This document shows positions 9,162 through 17,621 of a stretch of 64,000 bases of DNA, piece by piece. The notes below the pieces were generated by a model, which saw only the letters and a list, made by a program, of their open reading frames with translations, ran no database searches and was not told the origin of the DNA. Both the position numbers and the translations under genes were made by a program. How positions within the stretch are numbered: position 1 is the stretch's first letter; the number at the start of each line of letters is the position of its first letter. The stretch covers positions 1 to 64,000 of the forward strand of contig NZ_AULM01000003.1 of NCBI RefSeq assembly GCF_000422285.1, read 5' to 3'. The DNA is from Desulfatiglans anilini DSM 4660. GTDB taxonomy: Bacteria > Desulfobacterota > DSM-4660 > Desulfatiglandales > Desulfatiglandaceae.

Positions 9162-9554
9162 CTATTCCTCTCCTTCTCCTGATTCCTCTTCGGCTTCCGA
9201 TTTAGGTGTTTCCTGCGACTTCGTCCGGGCCTCCTCCGCCTGCCGCCTCAATGCCTCGGGATCCGCATCTTCGCCCAGCTTGACGGTCTGGTACTTCAGG
9301 ACACGGTCATCGAGCCGCATTTCGCGCTGTAATTCTTCCGGGACACGATTTTCCCCGCAGAATCGGAGCAGCACGAAACTCGCCTTGTCAAATTTCTTGA
9401 CATCATAAGCCAAAGGCCTTCGGCCCCAGTCCTGCACCTCGATCACCTCACCGCTGTGCCTGCCGACGATGTCGACGAACTTTTTGGAAACACTCTGGTA
9501 GTCTTCTTCCGCCAGATCCGGGTTAATCAGGTAGAGAGTCTCGTAATACCTCAT
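9162..9554 (-). CDS. rpsF: 30S ribosomal protein S6
   Basis: The first gene of the operon encodes S6, the partner of S18. It begins [14 protein letters not shown], typical of S6, and contains [21 protein letters not shown]-type core motifs. The C-terminal 30 residues are strongly acidic and Glu-rich, an extension common in the family. The ATG at 9554 is chosen because AAAGGAG lies about 10 bp upstream and the family begins here; an in-frame ATG at 9584 would add ten extra residues and bury the binding site. A structured leader and a good promoter precede it. Confidence 0.95.
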   Translation of the reverse strand: MRYYETLYLINPDLAEEDYQSVSKKFVDIVGRHSGEVIEVQDWGRRPLAYDVKKFDKASFVLLRFCGENRVPEELQREMRLDDRVLKYQTVKLGEDADPEALRRQAEEARTKSQETPKSEAEEESGEGEE

Positions 9555-9599
9555 CCCAAACGGTCTCCTTTCGGACTTCCCCAAAAAGGGGGCATTTTG

Positions 9600-9645
9600 G
9601 TCCCCGCCTCAGGCCAGCTTACAGGCAGGCTGGCTTTGCAGGGAC
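9600..9645 (-). promoter_or_regulatory. Putative structured leader of rpsF mRNA
   Basis: The 5' untranslated region on the minus strand can fold into two stacked stems, an outer GTCCC/GGGAC and an inner GCCAGC/GCTGGC. Many bacteria have an S6:S18-binding leader upstream of rpsF that allows autoregulation. The position and two-stem form fit such a leader, but the diagnostic loop was not verified. Confidence 0.4.
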
Positions 9646-9668
9646 AAGGAGCAATTCAAAAATAGATA

Positions 9669-9697
9669 TTTATATAGGTGAAAGAGTCAGAAGTCAA
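9669..9697 (-). promoter_or_regulatory. Sigma-70-type promoter of the rpsF operon
   Basis: On the minus strand TTGACT (9692-9697) and TATAAA (9669-9674) are separated by exactly 17 bp, close to consensus. It lies about 115 bp upstream of rpsF. The -35 box is only three bases from the left terminal repeat of the interspersed element at 9701. Confidence 0.75.
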
Positions 9698-9700
9698 TTA

Positions 9701-9981
9701 GTTTCCGTCCGGAAATGGTCTTTTTGCCCAATCTCGGCGTCAATCTGCGCGTTTGTTTGGGCGGCGACCTGTAGGCTGCCTCCGCGCAAACGCTTGATTT
9801 CCTTGATATTGGTCAAACCGGGACCCGCCGCGAAGCGGTGGGACTGAGCACCCGAAGGGTGTGAAGAAACCGGGACCCGCCCCGAAGCGGTGGGACTGAG
9901 CACGCGCAGCGTGTAGAGAAAAATTCTCATTTCCGGCCTGGAAACTATTGCGCTTTCAAAGTTTTATTTCCGGACGGACAC
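9701..9981 (+). repeat. Interspersed palindromic element, copy A (full length, two modules)
   Basis: This is the best reference copy. The left end GTTTCCGTCCGGAAAT and right end ATTTCCGGACGGACAC form a terminal inverted repeat with 15 of 16 positions matching. Inside is a palindromic core with outer arms GCGTTTG/CAAACGC around GGCGACCT....AGG. Two tandem 52-bp modules follow (about 9816-9919), each with a CCGC..GCGG hairpin and a CACCC-GAA-GGGTG hairpin (CACGC-GCA-GCGTG in the second). It fills the space between cbpM and the rpsF promoter. No protein-coding frame is conserved among the copies. Confidence 0.85.
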
Positions 9982-10023
9982 CAATCAATTTCAGAAGAGA
10001 GAACCCTTGTTCGGAATGTTCGC

Positions 10024-10051
10024 CGGGAGGTCGCCCATAGGCGCCCTCCCG
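10024..10051. terminator. Hairpin, possible terminator of the dnaJ-cbpM transcript
   Basis: CGGGAGG (10024-10030) pairs with CCTCCCG (10045-10051), and the stem continues with CGCC/GGCG around a CATA loop. It lies about 80 bp downstream of the cbpM stop codon on the minus strand. No T-tract follows, so termination is uncertain. Confidence 0.4.
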
Positions 10052-10129
10052 ACGAAGATGTCTTGACGCGGCAGGGAGGACCGTCACCACATAGGCGCCA
10101 AACGGGGAGCGCTTACAGCAATTTGAGCC

Positions 10130-10429
10130 TCATTTCTTGAGTTGTCCGGCCAATTCCTCGAGGATTGCATCGAACTGCCGGCGCATATCGATCATGTTCT
10201 GACGCATACGCAAAATGACCTCCACCCCCGGAAGGTTGACCCCCATGTCCTCCATGAAGATCTTCGTCAGCCTGAGGGTTTCCAGATCCCCGGCGCTGAA
10301 GAGTTTGGCGGCGCTTCCCTCGGTGCATAGCGGACAGACGATCTCCTCGGATTCGAGTTCGGACAGAAGGTCCTCATCCAGTTCAAAGGCCTCGATCACT
10401 TCCGTAATCGTCCAGTATTCTTTGGTCAT
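10130..10429 (-). CDS. cbpM: MerR-type chaperone modulator CbpM-like protein
   Basis: A protein of 99 residues with an N-terminal winged-helix-like TITEVIEAFELDEDLLSELE segment and a C-terminal helical part with NLPGVEVILRMRQNM, which matches CbpM/MerR-like modulators of J-domain proteins. CbpM binds the J domain of CbpA and inhibits it. The protein also has a CPLC pair absent from E. coli CbpM. The ATG at 10429 has GGAGAGG about 7 bp upstream; the frame is open to 10447. It follows dnaJ by 78 bp on the same strand, consistent with a co-expressed regulator and partner. Confidence 0.75.
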   Translation of the reverse strand: MTKEYWTITEVIEAFELDEDLLSELESEEIVCPLCTEGSAAKLFSAGDLETLRLTKIFMEDMGVNLPGVEVILRMRQNMIDMRRQFDAILEELAGQLKK

Positions 10430-10507
10430 TGTCGGACCTCTCCCCAAAAATACCAGGTTCAGGCCGCAGATTCCGGTCTGGCCTTCTCGTGCAGCCTTCC
10501 TATTCTT

Positions 10508-11647
10508 TTAAAAGCGAATCCCTTCCCGGATGTCTTCCTGGTAAAAGGACGAAAGGGCCTCCGCGGCCTTCAGGGCCTGCTCGTCATCGGTTTTGGGCAC
10601 CTTCACCACCAGTTTCAACATCAGATCGCCGTATGCCTTGGTTTTCGGGTTCTTCGCACCCTTCCCCCGCAGCTTGAGGGTCTGCCCGCTCTGGCTGCGC
10701 GGCGGCACCTTGACCTTCACCGCCCCCTTGGGAGTGGGAACCGTCACGGTGCCGCCCTTGATCGCCTCCGTCACAGTGACAGGCAGATCCATGTAAAGGT
10801 TGTCATCCTCGCGCCTGAGCAAAGGATGAGGCTTGATGTGAACGATGAGGAACAGATCGCCCGGTGGGCCGCCGTCCATTCCCGGCTCTCCCTTCCCGGC
10901 AACGCGCACTTTGGACCCTTCTTTCACCCCCTCGGGTATCACGACGCGGATCCGCTCCTCCCCCATCGCCTGTCCGGTGCCGCCGCACTGCGGACACGGC
11001 CGTCCGATCTGACCATGCCCTCCGCACTGCGGGCAGGGCTTGGTGAAACGCATGGGCCCTTCGGCCACATTGATCCGTCCGGAGCCACCGCACGCAGGAC
11101 AGGTGGTCAGCTTGGAACCGGGGTCCATCCCGGAGCCCTTGCACAGAGCGCAGGCCGTCATCTTCTGCATCGACAATTCAGTCTCGAAGCCTTTTAAGGC
11201 GGAGATCAGGTCCACTTCCATGGGATGTTCGATATCCCTGCCCCTTCGGGGGCCGCGTCCCTTGAAGGCCTTGCCCCCGCCCCCCAAATCGAAGATATCC
11301 CCGAAAATGTCCTCGTAGCTTTGATACCGGCCGAACTCCGGCCCGGCCCGGCCCGCGCCGGCCTGCTGTTTATAGGCTTGCTGCCAGCTTTTGTATTCCC
11401 TGGCCTTTCCTGCGTCGAAGCCGGACTGGAGCCCTTCCTCACCGAACTCGTCGTAAAGCTTCCGTTTCTCCGGGTTCCCGAGGCATTCATACGCCTGCGA
11501 GATCTCCTTGAAGGTCTGCTCCGCCTCGACATTTCCGGGGTTGATATCAGGGTGCCATTTTCTTGCAAGCTTCCGGTAGGCCTTCTTGATCTCCTCCTGG
11601 GTAGCTGTGCGCGAAACACCGAGGATCTCATAGAAATCTCTTGCCAT
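10508..11647 (-). CDS. dnaJ: Zinc-finger J-domain chaperone (DnaJ type)
   Basis: Hsp40 co-chaperone that stimulates the ATPase of DnaK. The J domain contains KWHPDINPG (HPD motif, about residues 32-34). The zinc domain has four CxxCxGxG motifs, at [24 protein letters not shown] and CPQCGGTG. Two C-terminal substrate-binding domains follow. The glycine/phenylalanine linker is short and replaced in part by a Lys/Gln-rich segment. The start ATG has GAGG 9 bp upstream. It is paired with a CbpM-like gene, whose known partner CbpA lacks the zinc finger, so this J protein combines the two types. Confidence 0.92.
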   Translation of the reverse strand: MARDFYEILGVSRTATQEEIKKAYRKLARKWHPDINPGNVEAEQTFKEISQAYECLGNPEKRKLYDEFGEEGLQSGFDAGKAREYKSWQQAYKQQAGAGRAGPEFGRYQSYEDIFGDIFDLGGGGKAFKGRGPRRGRDIEHPMEVDLISALKGFETELSMQKMTACALCKGSGMDPGSKLTTCPACGGSGRINVAEGPMRFTKPCPQCGGHGQIGRPCPQCGGTGQAMGEERIRVVIPEGVKEGSKVRVAGKGEPGMDGGPPGDLFLIVHIKPHPLLRREDDNLYMDLPVTVTEAIKGGTVTVPTPKGAVKVKVPPRSQSGQTLKLRGKGAKNPKTKAYGDLMLKLVVKVPKTDDEQALKAAEALSSFYQEDIREGIRF

Positions 11648-11691
11648 GCAGTCTTACCTCGCGCGTGTCTGGGGACCGAATATGTTAAAAA

Positions 11692-11720
11692 ATCTTAAGG
11701 AACCTGCGAGCGGTTGTCAA
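11692..11720 (-). promoter_or_regulatory. Sigma-70-type promoter of dnaJ-cbpM
   Basis: On the minus strand a perfect TTGACA (11715-11720) and TAAGAT (11692-11697) are 17 bp apart. It lies about 45 bp upstream of the dnaJ start codon. No CIRCE inverted repeat is visible near it. Confidence 0.65.
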
Positions 11721-11792
11721 ACAAATGAAGGGCGAAGCCAAACCGGGAATCACGCGGTACGGGATTGAAACGGGAGTTCTTACATCTTACAT

Positions 11793-11872
11793 CTCTGGAA
11801 AACTGGCCACGTATTTGGGGTCTACCTCAAATCTCTGAAAAAGTGGTTCCGCGTTTGGGGGCCATCTCAAGC
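11793..11872. repeat. Imperfect 40-bp tandem repeat in a gene-free stretch
   Basis: Two adjoining units begin CTCTGGAAAACTGG and CTCTGAAAAAGTGG and both continue into a TTTGGGG...ATCTCAA-like end. The surrounding 11648-12036 stretch holds the dnaJ promoter at its left and otherwise no supported gene; a 68-codon frame here is not credible. Confidence 0.5.
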
Positions 11873-12036
11873 CTGCAGGTTTTCAGACCCTCATTGTTCG
11901 GCCGCCAAACAAATCTGAGCCCATCCCCGGCAAACGCATCCGCATCACCGAAAAAACTTGATCTCAGATAATATCGATATATGATTCGATCTTCAGCGAA
12001 ACGCCGTTCAAAAACCATCTGGAATTTTATCAGCTT

Positions 12037-13293
12037 ATGGTTGCCTTTCATTCCATCGACTGGATCTTTCTCTGCGGCGCCTTGTTGGCCGGTTTCTTCC
12101 TTGGCTTAGGCACGGCCGCCGCGATCAAGACGTTCAGGCTCAAATCCGCCCGAGCCATTGCAGAAGAGATATACCGTGAAAACGAAATGCTCCGCCGGGA
12201 AGGGCAGGAAACCCTCCTTTCGCAGATTGAAAGCGCCTTCGCCCGGCTTTCGGTGGACGCGCTCGAGCACTCGACCCATGCATTCCTGAATCTCGCCGAT
12301 GCCCGGTTCAAGGAAGAGAGGACGCTGAGCGGCAGCGAACTCGAGGCGAAAAAGGGCCTGATCGATGTCCAAATCAGCCGGATGTGCGGCGAACTCGACA
12401 AGATCACGGAGCTGATCCGGGCATTGGAGCAGGAACGGCATCAAAGCTACGGTGCGCTCGACAGCCGTTTGAAATCCTCCCAGGAGCAGATGCGTGATCT
12501 TCTCGAAACGACTCGCGCTCTGCGGGAGGCCCTGGCCAACAACAAAGCCAGGGGCCAGTGGGGAGAAAGAATGGCCGAAGACGTCCTGCGGTCATGTGGC
12601 TTAAAAGAAAACATCAATTATTACAAGCAGAAATCGAAAGCGGGCGGCGGATCGCGACCCGATTTCACCTTTCTCCTGCCCCAGGGCCGCCGTTTGAACA
12701 TGGATGTAAAGTTCCCGCTGAGCAATTACCTCAAGACCCTGGAAGCCGCCTCCGACCTGGAAAAGAATCTGCGCCAGAAAGATTTTCTGAAAGACGTCCG
12801 CGCCAGGATCAGGGAGGTCACGACACGGGACTATATCGACCCTGAACAGCACACTCTCAACTATGTCCTGTTGTTCATTCCCAACGAACATATCTATGCA
12901 CTGATCCACGAACAGGATCCGGAACTGATCGAAGAGGCCATGAGAAGCAATGTCATCCTTTGCTCGCCGCTGACCTTGTTTGCGGTCCTGGCCGTCATCC
13001 GCCAAGCCGTCGAGCAGTTCACCCTGGAGAAGACGACTGCGGAAATTCTGACGCTGATGAGCACCTTCAAGCAGCAGTGGGAGCTGTTCTGTGAAAAAAT
13101 GAGCCTCCTCGGCCGCCGCATCAACGAAAGCCAGAAGGAATTCGAGGCGTTGACGACGACCCGGCGCCGGCGCCTCGACCGATCCCTCGATCGCATCGAG
13201 ACCCTGCGCGCCGGATATCTGGAAAAAAGCGCGGCGCCCCACGAAATCGAATCCTTTGCAGACTCGCAAGACCGGTCCGAACAGCCTGGCTAG
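12037..13293 (+). CDS. rmuC: DNA recombination protein RmuC
   Basis: RmuC-family proteins limit DNA inversions and are built like structure-specific nucleases on a membrane-anchored coiled coil. The N-terminus has one hydrophobic segment (about residues 8-28), followed by a long coiled coil (40-165). The conserved core has RGQWGERMAEDVLR (about 176-189) and PDFTFLLPQG....DVKFPL (about 207-230). The C-terminus is again helical and charged. The length of 418 residues is typical. The ATG at 12037 has no strong ribosome binding site. It appears to be transcribed alone. Confidence 0.93.
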   Translation: MVAFHSIDWIFLCGALLAGFFLGLGTAAAIKTFRLKSARAIAEEIYRENEMLRREGQETLLSQIESAFARLSVDALEHSTHAFLNLADARFKEERTLSGSELEAKKGLIDVQISRMCGELDKITELIRALEQERHQSYGALDSRLKSSQEQMRDLLETTRALREALANNKARGQWGERMAEDVLRSCGLKENINYYKQKSKAGGGSRPDFTFLLPQGRRLNMDVKFPLSNYLKTLEAASDLEKNLRQKDFLKDVRARIREVTTRDYIDPEQHTLNYVLLFIPNEHIYALIHEQDPELIEEAMRSNVILCSPLTLFAVLAVIRQAVEQFTLEKTTAEILTLMSTFKQQWELFCEKMSLLGRRINESQKEFEALTTTRRRRLDRSLDRIETLRAGYLEKSAAPHEIESFADSQDRSEQPG

Positions 13294-13528
13294 AAAATTT
13301 ATGGGCAAAGAGGGGAAGCTGGGTTGCACCGGAAAAGCCCTTCCGCATGGAAACCAAGTCGAAAAATCGTGGCACAAAAACGCCGCAGTGACGGGGGATG
13401 AGCCAAAGGCGGCAGGGATATGTTTTTCAGCAATCGATTTTTTCTTCGAGTGAAATAGCTCTTACTGCTTGACTCTCATAATTATTCCTGTAAAGAAATA
13501 GCATTTCTCACAGATGACAGGGGGCGTG

Positions 13529-14881
13529 ATGGCGGAAAAGCGAAAAGGCAGAGTCTTAATTGTAGATGATGAGAAAGGGATCAGGCAGGCATTGAAGATG
13601 GTGCTGCAGGAAGACTACGAAGTCATCCTGGCCGCTTCCGGAGCAGAGGCCGTTGATGCCTTTACGCAAAACGCCTTCGACATTGTCCTCCTCGATATCC
13701 TCCTGCCGGATTCAAACGGTCTCGATCTCTTGAAGACCTTCAAAGAGACAGATCCGAACACGGCGGTGGTCATGGTAACAGCGGTCAAAGAGATCAAGAC
13801 CGCTGTACAGGCTATCAAGGCCGGCGCCTACGAGTACATCATCAAGCCGTTCGTCGTCGATGATCTGCTTGCGGTTCTAGACCGGGCGCAAGAGAAAAAG
13901 AAGTTGCTCCAACAGGTGTCCTACCTGAAGCACGAACTCCAGCGCTACCACCTCTTCGAAAAAATGATAGGAAAAGACCCGAAGATGACGGAGGTCTTCG
14001 ACCTTATCGCGACAGTGGCATCCAGCGACGGAGCAGTCCTGATTCAGGGGGAAAGCGGAACCGGCAAAGAACTCGTTGCCAGAGCCATCCATCATTTAAG
14101 CTCTCGCAAGGACCAGCCCTTCGTGGTGATCAACTGTGCCGCCATCCCGGCCTCCCTGATGGAATCGGAGATCTTCGGCCACCAGAAAGGGGCGTTTACA
14201 GGCGCCGTATCGAGCGTAATGGGGAAGTTCGAGGTCGCTGACGGAGGAACGGTTTTCCTCGACGACATCGACTGCCTTGAAGTCAGCATGCAGGCCAAAC
14301 TTCTGCGCGTTATCCAGGAAAAGGAATTCGAACGGGTTGGAAGCAACAAGGTCCTCAAAGCGGATATCCGCTTTGTGGCGGCCTGCAACAAGGAAATGCA
14401 GACTTTGATCCAGGAAGGGCGTTTTCGCGAAGACCTTTTCTACCGCTTGAATGTTTTTCCGATCAAACTCCCTCCACTGCGCGAAAGGCGGATCGACATT
14501 CCCCTGCTTCTCGAGCACTTCCTCGACTGCCATGCCCAGCGCACCGGAAAACCGGCCAAGCGGTTCTCAGACGAGGCCCTTGCCCAGTTGACGGCCTACC
14601 AATGGCCAGGCAACGTTCGCGAACTTCAAAACCTCGTCGAAAGGCTTTTTACCATCACCAAGAGCGATGTCATCGGAGTCGAAAATTTATTCGGGCTCAG
14701 CATCGCAGGCAAGCAGCTTCACGACATGACGCTTCGGGAAGCCGTCAATGACTTCGAGAAGGATTTCATCACCCAGGTGCTGGCCCGCGTCCGCGGCAAC
14801 CGCAAGAAGGCGGCGGAGATACTTGGTATCCATCGGAATACGCTCCTCGCGAAGATCAATGAACTGGGCATCGAAGCTTGA
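13529..14881 (+). CDS. Sigma-54-dependent response regulator (NtrC family)
   Basis: Three domains are visible. The receiver has an acidic pair in VDDE and the phospho-acceptor at D56 (VLLDILLPD). The AAA+ ATPase has Walker A GESGTGKE (about 174-181), the sigma-54 contact loop GAFTGA (221-226) and a Walker B segment. The C-terminal Fis-type helix-turn-helix ends in RGNRKKAAEILGIHRNTLL. It should activate sigma-54 promoters when phosphorylated. The ATG at 13529 (AGGGGG upstream) is preferred; an in-frame ATG lies at 13514. The histidine kinase at 15454 is the obvious partner, separated by repeat copy B. No sigma-54 promoter was found in this window. Confidence 0.92.
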   Translation: MAEKRKGRVLIVDDEKGIRQALKMVLQEDYEVILAASGAEAVDAFTQNAFDIVLLDILLPDSNGLDLLKTFKETDPNTAVVMVTAVKEIKTAVQAIKAGAYEYIIKPFVVDDLLAVLDRAQEKKKLLQQVSYLKHELQRYHLFEKMIGKDPKMTEVFDLIATVASSDGAVLIQGESGTGKELVARAIHHLSSRKDQPFVVINCAAIPASLMESEIFGHQKGAFTGAVSSVMGKFEVADGGTVFLDDIDCLEVSMQAKLLRVIQEKEFERVGSNKVLKADIRFVAACNKEMQTLIQEGRFREDLFYRLNVFPIKLPPLRERRIDIPLLLEHFLDCHAQRTGKPAKRFSDEALAQLTAYQWPGNVRELQNLVERLFTITKSDVIGVENLFGLSIAGKQLHDMTLREAVNDFEKDFITQVLARVRGNRKKAAEILGIHRNTLLAKINELGIEA

Positions 14882-14948
14882 GAGGCTGTGATCATCCCTG
14901 CTCCGGGTGCCGCCGCTCAGGGGTGCTCCTTGCAACGAAAATAAACTA

Positions 14949-15143
14949 TTTTCCCTCCGGAAATAGTCTTTTTGCCCACTCTCGGCGACAATCTGCCTAT
15001 TTGCTCGTGCGGCAGCCTACAGGTGGCCTCCGCGCAAGCACTGAATTTTGCGATGGGACTGAGCACGCGAAGCGTGTGAAGAAAAGTTCTCCTTTCAGGA
15101 TTGGAGACCGGGTTCTGTCGGTCAATCATTCCCGAAAGGACAC
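14949..15143 (+). repeat. Interspersed palindromic element, copy B
   Basis: The left end is TTTTCCCTCCGGAAAT and the right end ATTCCCGAAAGGACAC, diverged forms of the family ends. The core GTGCGGCAGCCTACAGG and CTCCGCGCAAGCAC is recognisable, and one module remains with the hairpin CACGC-GAA-GCGTG. It lies between the response regulator and histidine kinase genes, on the same strand orientation as copy A. Confidence 0.75.
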
Positions 15144-15453
15144 CACACGAGATCGGGCCGGTTGCATGCCTATTTTCTTGTACACAGTTTTTCCCTGCAT
15201 CCGCGGCCTCCCGTCGAAGGGGCGCCTCGTGCAACCCTTACCGAAGCCGGACCGGTCGTGGCCTTTTTCGGCGGCTTTTTCGATGCCGATTTATCACCTG
15301 CATCCTGTTGTTTTCAGGCATTGAAATTGCTTGCAGGTAGGACGCAGATCCTGCCGGCCGGCAATCCTCGCGGTTGAGCGTGGCCCCCGGAACCGACGGC
15401 AGCCGAGGTGCAAGTTCTTTGATACGTATGGAAAATCTCATCGGGGTGCATGA
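15144..15453 (+). other. Gene-free leader upstream of the histidine kinase
   Basis: About 310 bp with no credible coding frame. No convincing sigma-54 or sigma-70 promoter or T-tailed hairpin was seen. Confidence 0.5.
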
Positions 15454-17487
15454 ATGGAAACACAGGCCAGCTGCGTCAACATCAAACCCGTTCTCGAGTA
15501 TCTGAAGAATGCCACCCCTATCGTTGATATCGCCGAATTCGTCCGGGGCCTCGATCCTGAAATCGACGCCCTCGAAGACCCGATCGAATACCTGACCGAC
15601 CCCAACAACTGGATCTCGAGCATTGTCCTCGTAAAGATCCATCAACGCGCGCGCACCCTTCTCAAAGACCCTGAAATCTCTTTCAAGATCGCCCGCTTCG
15701 CTATAGAGAACAGCTCCCTCGGCTATCTTCAGAAGGTCGCCATAAAAATCTTTTTTTCACCCAAGAACGGCCTCCGGCATATTCAGCGGATCAACGATAA
15801 GTTCAGCCGGACCAAGCGCATCGAACTACACGACATGGACAGGAACAGTGCGGTCATACGGCTCCACTGGCTGCCGGAACTGGTGCTCTCGAAGGATATC
15901 TGCCTCTACAACCAGGGGCTGTATACGTATATCCCGACCATCTGGGTGAACAAACCCCTCGAAATCAAGGAAACCTGCTGCTACTTCAGAGGTGCGCCTT
16001 ATTGCGAGTATCATCTTCGCTGGCCTTTCGCATACCGATTGCGTCACTATTTCTCGAGATTTTTCACCTCGAGGGCTATGCTGAAAGAGATCATCACCGA
16101 ACAGGAGAAGGACAAGGAAATCATCGTCAGGAAATACGAAGAAGTGAATCAACTGAACCTGCAGCTCAGCAGCAAGGTCACCCAGCTTATCGCCATTCAG
16201 GAAACAGGGAAGGCCATCCTGAGCATCCTCGAAAAAGATCCGCTTCTGACGGCCGTGATCAATATCCTCGCCAAGGCTTGCAGCATTTGCCGCGCACTCA
16301 TCATGATCACCGACGATACCGGTGAAAGATTGCATTATCTTCATGCCTGGGGTTTTGAAGGCGAAACGCCGGATTGGATGAAAAATTACACGGTCCCGGT
16401 TGAACGGAGGGGCAACATCCTGACCAAGGTCGCCAGGGAGGGTCTGGAATGCCATCTGCCGGAGGTCCGCGGCGAGCAGCTCAAGAAGGAGCGTTTCTTC
16501 TCACGGGAAAACAAGCCGATCGCCATCTATGCCTGCCCGCTCATCACGGATGCAAAGGTGATCGGGGTGATCGCCATCGATGCCCCAGCCATCCGCGGGG
16601 TGGCCAAGGAAACCCGGGAAACCCTGAAGATCTTCGCCCCCTTTATGGCGATCGCGATCGGAAACGCCAAGCTTTACTCCCGCCTGAAATCCCAGATGGA
16701 AGAACTGCGGAACTCCCGGACCCTTTTGAACCAGGCGGAAAAATTCGCCTTTTTGGGACACTTGGCGGCCCTCCTGGCCCATGAGATCAAAAACCCCATG
16801 ACGGCTATCGGGACCTTTATCCAGATGCTGCCCGAAAAGGCCCACAGCAGTTCCTTCATAGAAGATTTCTACGCGGTCGGGATGGAGGAAGTAGCCCGCA
16901 TCAACAATCTGATCACCCAACTGCTCGACCTGGCAAGCAGGAAGGAAAGCCACTTCGAACCGGCCGATCTGAACCCCCTCTGCGAAAAGATGGTGACGCT
17001 CTTCACGCCCCAGGCGAATGTAAAAAGGATTCGACTGCAGCTCGACCTGGATCCTGAACCCTGCATATTCCCAATGGATGAGGAAAAGATCAGACAGGTC
17101 ATCCTGAACCTCCTTTCCAATGCCGTCGAGTTCACTCCCAACAATGGAACCATCACACTGAAAACGCGGCGGTTGATTCAGCCCGGACAGCCGCCGGGCT
17201 TCCTCCTCGAAGTTCAGGATTCAGGCGCAGGAATCAACCCCGAACTCTTCGGCAGGATCTTCGATCCCTATTTCACCACCAAACACAGAAGCTCCATCCG
17301 CCAAGGAACCGGCCTGGGACTGTTCATCGCTCAACGAAACGTCCAGGACCACAGCGGCACCATCGAGGTAGAGAGCCGCCCGGGCCGCGGAGCACGCTTT
17401 GTCATCCATCTTCCGGAACATAAAGAAACCCCTTCCCCTGAAACAGTACATTCATCCGCCTTTTTTCAAAAAAGCAATTCCCAATAA
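15454..17487 (+). CDS. Sensor histidine kinase with V4R-like and GAF input domains
   Basis: The 677-residue protein has no membrane segments and should be cytoplasmic. The N-terminal 190 residues end in CCYFRGAPYCEYHLRW, the pattern of 4-vinyl-reductase (V4R)/heme-NO-like small-ligand domains. A coiled coil (about 205-235) leads to a GAF domain (about 240-395). HisKA has HEIKNPM with His443 as the predicted phosphorylation site, and the HATPase domain shows NLLSNAVEF, DSGAGI and GTGLGLFIA. The start codon ATG at 15454 is followed by a normal N-terminus. The preceding sigma-54 regulator is its likely partner. The bound ligand is unknown; the paired cysteines near 170-178 suggest a metal or small hydrophobic ligand. 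Confidence 0.85.
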   Translation: METQASCVNIKPVLEYLKNATPIVDIAEFVRGLDPEIDALEDPIEYLTDPNNWISSIVLVKIHQRARTLLKDPEISFKIARFAIENSSLGYLQKVAIKIFFSPKNGLRHIQRINDKFSRTKRIELHDMDRNSAVIRLHWLPELVLSKDICLYNQGLYTYIPTIWVNKPLEIKETCCYFRGAPYCEYHLRWPFAYRLRHYFSRFFTSRAMLKEIITEQEKDKEIIVRKYEEVNQLNLQLSSKVTQLIAIQETGKAILSILEKDPLLTAVINILAKACSICRALIMITDDTGERLHYLHAWGFEGETPDWMKNYTVPVERRGNILTKVAREGLECHLPEVRGEQLKKERFFSRENKPIAIYACPLITDAKVIGVIAIDAPAIRGVAKETRETLKIFAPFMAIAIGNAKLYSRLKSQMEELRNSRTLLNQAEKFAFLGHLAALLAHEIKNPMTAIGTFIQMLPEKAHSSSFIEDFYAVGMEEVARINNLITQLLDLASRKESHFEPADLNPLCEKMVTLFTPQANVKRIRLQLDLDPEPCIFPMDEEKIRQVILNLLSNAVEFTPNNGTITLKTRRLIQPGQPPGFLLEVQDSGAGINPELFGRIFDPYFTTKHRSSIRQGTGLGLFIAQRNVQDHSGTIEVESRPGRGARFVIHLPEHKETPSPETVHSSAFFQKSNSQ

Positions 17488-17621
17488 CCTCCAAAAATGG
17501 TATAAAGTAGAGTTTTAAATTTCACGTGAGACCTGCGCGCTCAAGCCTCCTGGCGAAGACGAGCCGCTGTTCGAAACCGGGCGTCCTGTCGTGGCGCCAT
17601 GTGAAATGGGGGGATTTCCCG

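Noticed and set aside
9816-9919. CRISPR array
   Set aside because: Tandem units are adjacent with no spacers, and copies are scattered; no cas genes.
9694-9930. Small frames inside the repeat copies (also at 29879-30142 and 54877-55086)
   Set aside because: The frames are not conserved among copies, so the repeats do not look protein-coding.
11765-11971. 68-residue frame before rmuC
   Set aside because: No ribosome binding site and it spans the tandem repeat.
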